NCBI GenBank assembly: GCA_964588325.1
Contig: CAZPOR010000005.1
Location: 1 to 64,000 of the forward strand
Length of the DNA: 64,000 bases
Source: Thiovibrio sp964588325
Lineage (GTDB): Bacteria; Desulfobacterota; Desulfobulbia; Desulfobulbales; Desulfurivibrionaceae
Direction: 5' to 3'
The notes beneath the pieces were generated by a model. That model was not told the origin of the DNA. It did no database searches and saw nothing but the letters and a program-made list of their open reading frames with translations. The number at the start of each line of letters is the position of its first letter. Position 1 is the stretch's first letter. Positions 53,530 to 61,900 of the stretch are shown in pieces. Made by a program: the position numbers and the translations under genes.

Positions 53530-53635
53530 GGCATAAACTCCGGGCATCCCGCCAACGGCGGGACAAGGGACACGGGTGCCCTTTCTTCGCCGCTTCGCTG
53601 CTGGTTCGTTTCTTTGGGCAAGCAAAGAAATGAAC
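53530..53635. repeat. Dispersed intergenic palindromic repeat with CTTCGC-type insertion
   Basis: GGGCATCCCGCCAACGGCGGGACAAGGGACACGGGTGCCC is followed by CTTTCTT, the 16-mer CGCCGCTTCGCTGCTG (53588-53603), and a hairpin GTTCGTTTCTTTG/CAAAGAAATGAAC (53604-53616 and 53623-53635). The GGGTGCCC...CTTTGGGCAAGCAAAG core resembles a repeat seen in many bacterial genomes, where CTTTCTT is normally followed directly by TGGTTCGTTTC. The surrounding 354-base gap (53358-53711) holds no gene I could support. Confidence 0.55.
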
Positions 53636-53711
53636 AGAATGATAAAGTACCTACCTCTGATTCCCGAAATTGCGTGGCAATAAAAACCCATAAGAGAATC
53701 CCGCAATCCTC

Positions 53712-54509
53712 ATGCCCGACGATATCTGGCAAACCATGATCCTTACCGGCGAGCTTGGCCGGCATCCGGTCCATTTTTTCACCAGCACCGGCTCAACCAA
53801 CGATCTCGCCCTGATCCTGAGCAACACCGGCGCCCCGGACTCCACCCTGGTCGTGGCCGACAGCCAAAGCGCGGGGAGGGGCCGCCTTGCCGGGAGGAAC
53901 TGGATTTCGCCGCCCGGAACCGGACTCTATTTTTCCCTGATTCTCCGCCCGCACCTTGCCCCGCAGGATTTTCCCAAGCTCACCCTGGCCGCGGGCCTTG
54001 CCCTGTGCAAGGCGATAAAAAACCACACCCCTTGCCAGCCGCGCCTGAAATGGCCCAACGATCTTTTTCTGCACGGCAGAAAATGCGGCGGCATCCTCAC
54101 CGAAACGCAAGCGGTAGCCGGAACCGGGCAGACCGCCGCAGTGATCGGCATCGGACTCAACGTGAACACCCCTTCGGAAGCATTTTCCGGCGAGTTGCGC
54201 GCCAAAGCCACCTCGCTGCTGGCGGAAACCGGGGCCGCCTACGACCGGGGCCCCTTGCTCGCGGCCATTCTCGCCGAACTGGACCTCGTGGTGGCCCGGC
54301 TGGCGCAGGGGGATTTTCAGGGCATCCTGGCCGAATGGCGGCAACGGGATCTCCACGCCGGCCAACAGGTTTCCTGGGTGAACACCCAGGGAAGGATCAT
54401 CACCGGCCTTTCCCTGGGCCCGGATGAAGAGGGTCTTCTCCGCATCCGGGATGGCCGGGGAAAAATTCATTCCGTTATTTCCGGAGATATCTCCCTGGCA
54501 CAGGAATAA
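53712..54509 (+). CDS. birA: Biotin--[acetyl-CoA carboxylase] ligase, no HTH
   Basis: The 265-residue enzyme attaches biotin to carboxyl carrier proteins. It has the ATP/biotin-binding GRGRLAGRNW loop, TGLYFSLILRP, LKWPNDLFLHGRKCGGILTE (KWPND), GIGLNVNTP, and a C-terminal SH3-like domain (about 215-265). It lacks the N-terminal winged helix of E. coli BirA, so it is a group I ligase without repressor function. The ribosome site is weak. The Cys-cluster gene follows after 27 bases on the same strand. Confidence 0.92.
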   Translation: MPDDIWQTMILTGELGRHPVHFFTSTGSTNDLALILSNTGAPDSTLVVADSQSAGRGRLAGRNWISPPGTGLYFSLILRPHLAPQDFPKLTLAAGLALCKAIKNHTPCQPRLKWPNDLFLHGRKCGGILTETQAVAGTGQTAAVIGIGLNVNTPSEAFSGELRAKATSLLAETGAAYDRGPLLAAILAELDLVVARLAQGDFQGILAEWRQRDLHAGQQVSWVNTQGRIITGLSLGPDEEGLLRIRDGRGKIHSVISGDISLAQE

Positions 54510-54536
54510 AAATTACCCCCAGGAGCCGTTTTTGCC

Positions 54537-55223
54537 ATGATTCCCCGTCCGATTCAACATCTGCTGCTGGCCACCCTCTACGACGCCTTTGCCGAGTGGG
54601 CCGCCTCCTTCACTTTTGCCTGCCGGCAAGGATGCGCCACCTGCTGCACCCGGAGTGTCACCATGACCAGCCTCGAAGGGGATGGGATCATGGCGTTTCT
54701 GAGCCAGGGAAATCGCCGCGCCGAGCTGAACGGGTCTGCATTTTTGCCGGCCGTAAACCGGGCGGTGCAATGCACAACCAACACCTTCGTCGGCGCTCAC
54801 CTCCGGGGCGAGCCCGTGGAAGAAGCGGAAAGCTGGGATCTGCGTCCCTGCCCGTTTCTCAAGGAGGAGCGCTGTTCCATCTATCCGGTGCGGCCCTTTG
54901 GCTGCCGTCTCTTTGCCTCCCTGGATTCCTGCGCCGCAAGCGGGGTGGCGGAGATGCCGCCGGGATATCTCGCGGGCGCCACCGCCCTGCTGCAATACAT
55001 CGAGCATCTGGATAACGGCGGGCGGTGGTCCACCATGGTGGAACTGCTGGCAGGGCTGAACACAGGCCGGGTTGACGCATATGGCGAGCCTACGGCGCCC
55101 ATTCCCGGCTTCCTCATCGCCCCGGACGAACACAGCCTGGTCGAGCCGCTTCTGCACGGGTTGCATGCCAGAACGGTCAACGGCCAGACCTTTTCCCAGT
55201 GGCTTCAGGCTGCACGGCCATGA
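54537..55223 (+). CDS. YkgJ/Fe-S zinc-cluster type Cys-rich protein
   Basis: The 228-residue protein has the YkgJ-family pattern CRQGCATCCTRSV near residue 29, and CPFLKEERCSIYPVRPFGCRLF near residue 103: the CxxxCxxCC and CPFL...C-x-IY-x-RP-x-xCR signature, which binds a metal, probably an iron-sulfur cluster or zinc. The function of this family is unsettled. Adjacent to birA, possibly co-transcribed. No membrane segment. Confidence 0.78.
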   Translation: MIPRPIQHLLLATLYDAFAEWAASFTFACRQGCATCCTRSVTMTSLEGDGIMAFLSQGNRRAELNGSAFLPAVNRAVQCTTNTFVGAHLRGEPVEEAESWDLRPCPFLKEERCSIYPVRPFGCRLFASLDSCAASGVAEMPPGYLAGATALLQYIEHLDNGGRWSTMVELLAGLNTGRVDAYGEPTAPIPGFLIAPDEHSLVEPLLHGLHARTVNGQTFSQWLQAARP

Positions 55224-55384
55224 GCCAATCCCAGGAGTAACCCGGCTAACGCCTGGCCCGCCTCTCCTTCGGGCGTTCCACCCGGTCCGCACGAGACGTC
55301 GTACATCATTCCGCCCAAGCGGACCTCTGTTCATCCCCCTGCCCCGCCAGCATGCAATGTCCGGGGCGAAAAAATTACGGCATC
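55224..55384. other. Gap before the PqqD-like gene, no feature seen
   Basis: I found no gene, RNA or repeat in this first half of the 331-base gap that I could support. The second half holds the promoter listed next and a 134-base leader. Confidence 0.4.
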
Positions 55385-55414
55385 TTGACAAGACGCATTT
55401 TCCTAACGTAATAT
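55385..55414 (+). promoter_or_regulatory. Sigma-70-type promoter for the PqqD-like/radical SAM operon
   Basis: TTGACA (55385-55390), an 18-base spacer and TAATAT (55409-55414) give a good vegetative promoter. The likely transcript starts about 55421, leaving a 134-base leader before the first gene. Confidence 0.6.
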
Positions 55415-55554
55415 ATCCACAGGCTGCCATGGATCCACGATGCGTCCGACAACTGCAACACTGAAAAATACCGTTCTTTCAGAGACATGGAGAGCGCCCC
55501 CGGGAAACCGCAGGTTCGCTCTTTGATTTCAACACTGAGCAAGGGGGAGGGGAA

Positions 55555-56064
55555 ATGGCAAAACAGCAAAAACCGACGATTGAATTGTATCTGTACTCAA
55601 TGAATCAAGAATTTCCCGTGGGCAAGGGGCATGTGACATTTCTTGAACGCCATTCCGAAGTCCGCAAGGACATTGCCGGAAAGCTGATATCCAGGGAGGC
55701 TGTGGCCAGCAACACCTTCAAGGAAAAGGTCACGGGAATGGCAAATGACTGGTCCGCCCAGTGGATACACAACCAGTGGGTGCAAGACTATACCAAGGCG
55801 CCCTCCTTTTCTTCGAGAGTAAAACCGGGCGAAGATGTCATGGCCAAGCTCATCATGCGCAAGGAAGAGTTTGGCGGCCTTGTCCTCGACCCGGTTAATG
55901 ACCGGGTGTACAAAGTGAATGCGCCAGGATACAAACTGCTCGAAGAAATGAAAAAAACTCCCGCGGCAAAATTGAAAGCATTTAAATCAGCACAGTTTGC
56001 CGCAGACGAGATGGAAGCATTTGTCAGTTTTCTCAAAGGCGCCGGACTATGGACAACGATATAG
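55555..56064 (+). CDS. PqqD-like (RiPP recognition element) protein with unknown N-terminal part
   Basis: The 169-residue protein ends (about 100-169) in EFGGLVLDPVNDRVYKVNAPGYKLLEEMKK...MEAFVSFLKGAGLW, the winged-helix PqqD pattern used by peptide-modifying radical SAM enzymes to hold precursor leaders. The first 100 residues are not recognised: polar, with WSAQWIHNQWVQDYTKAPSF, a Trp-rich stretch. It could be a leader/precursor joined to its binding domain, or a docking domain. GGGGGAGGGG precedes the ATG. The radical SAM gene starts inside its last 16 bases. A+T-richer than neighbours, hinting at acquisition. Confidence 0.7.
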   Translation: MAKQQKPTIELYLYSMNQEFPVGKGHVTFLERHSEVRKDIAGKLISREAVASNTFKEKVTGMANDWSAQWIHNQWVQDYTKAPSFSSRVKPGEDVMAKLIMRKEEFGGLVLDPVNDRVYKVNAPGYKLLEEMKKTPAAKLKAFKSAQFAADEMEAFVSFLKGAGLWTTI

Positions 56065-57059
56065 CCTGCCTGGCCCCACTGAAAGCGCCGCTCACCGCCA
56101 GTCTCTGGGTTACGGGAGGATGCAATCTCGCCTGCAAATACTGCTATGCGGACGCCTCACGAAACATCTACATGGATCCGGCAAGGCTGTTCATGCTGGT
56201 GGATGAATTCCGGGACCTGGGCGTATTTGACATAACCATCGCCGGGGGAGAACCATTTCTCCACCCGCAGATATTCCAAGTTATCCAGCTAATCCTCGAC
56301 AGCGGGATGCAAATGGGCGTGCTGACGAATGGCGTGCTGCTCGACCAGGAGAAGGCCTCGCGACTTGCCGGGATTGCGGAGGGGAAGAAAATGATCCTCC
56401 AGGTTTCCCTCGATTCCCCAAACCCGCGCATCAACGATCTGACAAGGGGGATGGGGGAAACCGTACTGCACAACATCAAACATCTCGCGAAATGCGGTTT
56501 GCAGCTCCAGATATCATGCGTCCTCAGCAGTGTGAATATCGACAGCGCTCATTTGATCATCGACGAGTTATATCCACATGTGAAACGCTTCCACTTCCTT
56601 AATATTCAACGCACCGACCGGTCACTCAAGCATCCGGAACTCTTGATTACCGATTCGCAAGCATATGATTTTTGGATGCGGCTGAATGAGCATGCGAAAA
56701 AATTCCCCCCTGATCTCTTTCTCCCTTCCTTGCGCATCATGCTCCGGTCATACGGAGAGGAAGAAAGCCATGAGTCTTGGGAGTTCCATAAAAATGCCAC
56801 GTTTAGCTGCCGGAGCTGCTCTATCGGGTTGACAAAAATCGAGATCACCCCTGAATTCGACATGCTGGGATGCGATATAGCGAAAGATTTTTCCAAAATG
56901 GGCAACATCGCGAAAAAACCCTTTGCAGAGGTCTGGAATTCCCGGGACGCCCACGCGGTGAGGAATTCCCCGTATCCTCCATGCTATAAGATTAGAAGCT
57001 CCGGGAACGGCGGGGCACTTGAAGACAATCTCCGCCCCGAATTCGCCTGCTTCCGGTAA
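56049..57059 (+). CDS. Radical SAM/SPASM enzyme, candidate peptide maturase
   Basis: The 336-residue enzyme has the radical SAM cluster motif CNLACKYC (C25, C29, C32), then DITIAGGEPFLHP and QVSLDSPNPRINDLTRG, and a C-terminal SPASM/twitch segment with CRSCSIGLTKIEITPEFDMLGCDIAKDFSKMGNI and further cysteines in PPCYK and FACFR. Such enzymes usually modify peptides or proteins. Overlap with the PqqD-like gene points to a RiPP-type or related peptide-modification system. No small precursor gene was found within the leader or downstream. A perfect terminator follows. Confidence 0.85.
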   Translation: MDNDIACLAPLKAPLTASLWVTGGCNLACKYCYADASRNIYMDPARLFMLVDEFRDLGVFDITIAGGEPFLHPQIFQVIQLILDSGMQMGVLTNGVLLDQEKASRLAGIAEGKKMILQVSLDSPNPRINDLTRGMGETVLHNIKHLAKCGLQLQISCVLSSVNIDSAHLIIDELYPHVKRFHFLNIQRTDRSLKHPELLITDSQAYDFWMRLNEHAKKFPPDLFLPSLRIMLRSYGEEESHESWEFHKNATFSCRSCSIGLTKIEITPEFDMLGCDIAKDFSKMGNIAKKPFAEVWNSRDAHAVRNSPYPPCYKIRSSGNGGALEDNLRPEFACFR

Positions 57060-57080
57060 GCGAGGCAAGAGCGTACAAAC

Positions 57081-57117
57081 AAAAACGGCGCCTTCCCTGC
57101 TGGGAGGCGCCGTTTTT
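57081..57117. terminator. Bidirectional rho-independent terminator
   Basis: AAAAACGGCGCCT and AGGCGCCGTTTTT form a perfect 13-bp stem. It serves the radical SAM gene (plus) and ahcY (minus), which ends 20 bases away. Confidence 0.92.
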
Positions 57118-57136
57118 GTTGCCGGAAAACGATGAA

Positions 57137-58600
<1,464 letters not shown>

Positions 58601-58644
58601 CGGTGTTTCCTCCTGACTGCGCCGTGGCGCGGGATGGGTCGTGA

Positions 58645-59817
58645 TTATTTACATTTGATCCCGGCGGCATCCTTCAAGGCCTCGGCCTTGTCGGTGCGCT
58701 CCCAGGTAAACTCTTCCCGCTCCCGGCCAAAGTGGCCGTAGGCTGCGGTTTTTTTGTAGATCGGCCGCAGAAGATCGAGATGCTGAATGATCGCCTTGGG
58801 CCGCAGGTCGAAATGCTCGTTGATGAGCTGCCTGATCCGCTCATCACTGATCGTGCCGGTGCCAAACGAGTTGACGTTGATGGAAACCGGCTTGGAAATG
58901 CCGATGGCATAGGCGATCTGCACCTCGAGTTCGGTAGCGATCCCGGCGGCCACCAGATTCTTGGCCACATAGCGGCCCATATAGGAAGAAGAGCGGTCGA
59001 CCTTGGAGGGATCCTTGCCGGAAAAAGCGCCGCCGCCGTGGGAGCCCATGCCGCCATAGGTGTCCACGATGATCTTGCGGCCGGTCACCCCGCAATCGCC
59101 TACCGGGCCGCCGATAACAAAACGGCCGGTGGGGTTGATGAAGTACTTGGTGTTCTTGTCCACCATTTCCGCGGGGATGATCGGCTTGATGATCTCCTCC
59201 ATGACCCCGGCCTTGAGATCTTCGTAATCAACCTCGGGGGAATGCTGGGTGGAAAGCACAATGGCCTCGACCCGCTTGGGCCGTTTATTTTCATATTCAA
59301 TGGTGACCTGGCTTTTCGCATCGGGGCGCAGCCAGGGCAACAGCCCGGCCTTGCGCACCTCGGCCTGCCGCTTGGTGAGCCGGTGGGCGTAGGTGATGGG
59401 CATGGGCATCAGAACCTTGGTTTCGGTGCAGGCATAGCCGAACATCAGCCCCTGGTCGCCTGCGCCCTGATCCAGGTCGAGACCGGACCCTTCGTTGACG
59501 CCCTGGGCGATATCCGGGGACTGCTTGCCGATGCTGGTGAGCACCGCGCAGGATTGCCAGTCAAAACCCATCTCGGAAGAGTTGTAGCCGATCTCCCGCA
59601 CGGTTTCCCGGACCACGAAGGGCATATCCACCCAGGCGGTGGTGGTGATCTCGCCGGCAATCAGAGCCATGCCAGTGGTTACCAGGGTTTCACAGGCGAC
59701 CCTGGCCTTTGGATCCTGGGCAAGGATTGCGTCGAGAACCGCATCCGAAATCTGGTCGGCAACCTTGTCCGGGTGGCCTTCTGAAACAGACTCCGAGGTA
59801 AAGAGATAATTTGACAT
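58645..59817 (-). CDS. metK: S-adenosylmethionine synthetase
   Basis: MetK makes SAM from ATP and methionine. The 390-residue protein has the N-terminal FTSESVSEGHPDKVADQISDAVLD, GAGDQGLMFGYACTET, GGPVGDCGVTGRKIIVDTYGG and GAFSGKDPSKVDRSSSY. All three catalytic domains are complete. GAGG precedes the ATG. It is followed by ahcY and preceded by an attenuator-like hairpin. Confidence 0.97.
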   Translation of the reverse strand: MSNYLFTSESVSEGHPDKVADQISDAVLDAILAQDPKARVACETLVTTGMALIAGEITTTAWVDMPFVVRETVREIGYNSSEMGFDWQSCAVLTSIGKQSPDIAQGVNEGSGLDLDQGAGDQGLMFGYACTETKVLMPMPITYAHRLTKRQAEVRKAGLLPWLRPDAKSQVTIEYENKRPKRVEAIVLSTQHSPEVDYEDLKAGVMEEIIKPIIPAEMVDKNTKYFINPTGRFVIGGPVGDCGVTGRKIIVDTYGGMGSHGGGAFSGKDPSKVDRSSSYMGRYVAKNLVAAGIATELEVQIAYAIGISKPVSINVNSFGTGTISDERIRQLINEHFDLRPKAIIQHLDLLRPIYKKTAAYGHFGREREEFTWERTDKAEALKDAAGIKCK

Positions 59818-59841
59818 TCCAACTCCTCATGATTTTCGATG

Positions 59842-59865
59842 AAAAAACAGGCTGCCGAGCAGCCT
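59842..59865 (-). promoter_or_regulatory. Attenuator-like terminator hairpin in the metK leader
   Basis: On the minus strand AGGCTGC-TCG-GCAGCCT (59865-59849) is followed by G and six T (59847-59842), the form of an intrinsic terminator, yet it lies between the candidate promoter and the metK start. Every metK transcript must pass through it. No known SAM riboswitch core is recognisable upstream of it. Confidence 0.65.
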
Positions 59866-59877
59866 CGCAACTTTACA

Positions 59878-59905
59878 CTTTTATTGGAATACAGGAAGTT
59901 GTCAA
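59878..59905 (-). promoter_or_regulatory. Candidate promoter of metK-ahcY
   Basis: On the minus strand TTGACA (59905-59900) and TAAAAG (59883-59878) are 16 bases apart. The start would be about 52 bases before the metK start codon. Confidence 0.5.
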
Positions 59906-59944
59906 GGAGAATCATAACAAAAACACCGTCAAAAGCCCCCCCCT

Positions 59945-60892
59945 TTATCCCGGCAGATAGCTCTGCTCCAATCCTCGTACCGCGGCAAAAAGTTTGGCGT
60001 TGACAGGCGCCGGAATCCCCAGGAGTCTGGCCTCTTCCAGCACAGCGCCGTTGATGCTCCCTATTTCGGTTTGCCTTGTATGCCGCACGTCTTGGAGCAT
60101 GGAGGAAATATTGGCTGCGGTGGCCCGGCAGACCGCGATGGTCCGGCCCACCGGATCAGGGGCAATGGCAATCCCCTTGGCCTGGGCGACTTCGGCCGCT
60201 TCCCGCACCGCCGCCCCCATCAACTGGAGCACCTCGGGGTTATCGAGCAGCGCGCCGTTTTCGCAGCCATGAATGGCGGAGAGGGCATTGATCCCCACGT
60301 TGACAAGGAGTTTATCCCAGACCTGGGCCTGGATATCCTCCGCAACCCGCACCTCAAGGCCTGCCCGCCGGAAGAGTGCCGCCGTTTCCTGCAAGGCCGG
60401 CATCGCTTCCTCCTGAGCTGTACGCAGAAAGCCGAAACGTGTTGCCCCCTCCCCCCCGAAACGCACCCGCCCCGGACCAACCAGATACGCGCCCAGGGAA
60501 GTAACCGCCAAGGCCACAGGACAGGGAAGCTCCGCCTTGTGTAAAACCGGAAGATGACCAATGCCGTTTTGCCAGGCTAGCAGCAGGGTGTTTTTCGTGA
60601 GCAGGGGACGCAACGACGGGAGGGTTCGGCCAATGGCCGGGGATTTCACGCAGAGCAGAACCAGATCCACCGGCCCGATCCGCAAGGGATCGGCCGTGGA
60701 CTGGATGGGAAAATGTTCGAGACGCTCTCCATGCTCAAGGGTAAGACCGGAGTGCTGGAGCAGTTCAGCCCTGTGGCTGTCATGATCCAGCATCCGGATT
60801 TCCACGCCGACCCGGCCGAGAGAGGCCGCCAACAGACAACCCAAGGCGCCCGGGCCGACGATGGCGACCCTGTGGGAGGGGATGTCCCGCAT
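59945..60892 (-). CDS. 2-dehydropantoate 2-reductase family protein
   Basis: The 315-residue protein has an N-terminal Rossmann fold with VAIVGPGALGCLLAASLGRVG, VKSPAIGRTL and QNGIGHLP, and the PanE C-terminal helical domain with QVWDKLLVNVGINALSAIHGCENGALL and SMLQDVRHTRQTEIGSINGAV. The conserved catalytic Lys and Asn in KLLVN and NALSA are present. It would reduce ketopantoate with NADPH for coenzyme A synthesis, though paralogues with other ketoacid substrates exist and no pan genes adjoin. It lies 5 bases downstream of the lipoprotein gene on the same strand. Confidence 0.87.
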   Translation of the reverse strand: MRDIPSHRVAIVGPGALGCLLAASLGRVGVEIRMLDHDSHRAELLQHSGLTLEHGERLEHFPIQSTADPLRIGPVDLVLLCVKSPAIGRTLPSLRPLLTKNTLLLAWQNGIGHLPVLHKAELPCPVALAVTSLGAYLVGPGRVRFGGEGATRFGFLRTAQEEAMPALQETAALFRRAGLEVRVAEDIQAQVWDKLLVNVGINALSAIHGCENGALLDNPEVLQLMGAAVREAAEVAQAKGIAIAPDPVGRTIAVCRATAANISSMLQDVRHTRQTEIGSINGAVLEEARLLGIPAPVNAKLFAAVRGLEQSYLPG

Positions 60893-60897
60893 TGTGA

Positions 60898-61782
60898 TTA
60901 ACGGGTGATGGTCACATCTTCAACAATGGCCGCATACTTGTACCCGGCGCCGAAGTCCTTATCCGCGGCAAGCACGCCTTCCACCGTGACGATATCGCCC
61001 TTTTCCGCCTTGCCCGCCGTGGTCACCACCAGGTCATGGGTATTTTTCAGGGGATCGCCGGTGCCATCCTGCAAATGCAACCAGTTTTTCCCCATGATCT
61101 GGGGAGAAAATTTGACCACCTGCGCCTTGATCTTCACTTTTTTGCCGTTCAGGCTCGTGGCCTTGGCAAAGATATCCCCTACGCTGAAGGCATTGTCGCC
61201 GGCAGCCTTGGCAATCTTCAATTCCACAAAAGGCACCACGGCCTTGCTGCTGCCCGGGGCCGTTTCTCCGGCTGCGCCAGGCGCGGCGCCGGATTCCTTC
61301 TGCATGGCTGCGCCAAAAGAACCTCCGGCCTCGGATGCTCCGGGCGTTGCAGGATGGCCCGCAGGAAGCGCTGCCGTTTCTCCGCCATGGGCGCCGTTGC
61401 CCATCTCCGTTTTTTTGCCTTCAAGACCTTGGGCGAAAACAAGCTCGGCAAAGGTGCGGTTCAGGCTCTTGCTCGGGAAATCCCGCATGACCTGCCCTTC
61501 GGCAACGGTGCATGCTTCACCCACTGCAACCTGGGTTTCCGGGACCGCCACCCAGGTATCTCCCTTTTCAGTTCCGATCAGAATATAGGTGAAACCGCCG
61601 CCCGCAAGCACCTCCTTGGCCTTGCCCTGGATCAAGCCGGCGGATTTCGCCTGCTGAGTCCCGTCTTCCGCCGCAGTCTGCTCCACAGCCTTGGTCTCCG
61701 ACTTTTCACTATTGCAGGCGACCAAGGCCACCAGACATAATCCGCTCACGAAAAAATTCCGCCACTTCGTTGCCTCGCCCAT
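60898..61782 (-). CDS. Lipoprotein with two OB-fold-like domains
   Basis: The 294-residue protein has a lipoprotein signal with lipobox LVALVAC (C23). Residues about 48-120 (GKAKEVLAGGGFTYILIGTEKGDTWVAVPE) and 205-294 (NGKKVKIKAQVVKFSPQIMGKNWLHLQDGTGDPL; TVEGVLAADKDFGAGYKYAAIVEDVTI) are beta-rich and resemble OB-fold domains seen in outer-membrane-anchored 'nucleotide-binding' proteins. A flexible Gly/Ala/Pro-rich linker joins them. It would sit in the periplasm or outer membrane. Function unknown; the C-terminal domain resembles YdeI/OB-fold lipoproteins. Confidence 0.78.
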   Translation of the reverse strand: MGEATKWRNFFVSGLCLVALVACNSEKSETKAVEQTAAEDGTQQAKSAGLIQGKAKEVLAGGGFTYILIGTEKGDTWVAVPETQVAVGEACTVAEGQVMRDFPSKSLNRTFAELVFAQGLEGKKTEMGNGAHGGETAALPAGHPATPGASEAGGSFGAAMQKESGAAPGAAGETAPGSSKAVVPFVELKIAKAAGDNAFSVGDIFAKATSLNGKKVKIKAQVVKFSPQIMGKNWLHLQDGTGDPLKNTHDLVVTTAGKAEKGDIVTVEGVLAADKDFGAGYKYAAIVEDVTITR

Positions 61783-61900
61783 ACGCTCAATGCTCCTCCC
61801 ACTGCCCGTTATTTCAAAATAAGAAAAAACGCACCGCAGCCATTCCGCCGTGCGCCAACATGTATTTTTTAAGACAATCCCCCCGGCAAAAAAGTTCGCC

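Noticed and set aside
55431..55466. An 11-codon frame (MDPRCVRQLQH) as a peptide precursor for the radical SAM enzyme
   Set aside because: No ribosome site, very short, and no leader-like features; chance frame.
59818..59905. Known SAM-I/SAM-II riboswitch before metK
   Set aside because: The leader is too short for SAM-I and lacks its conserved core; only a terminator-like hairpin remains, reported separately.
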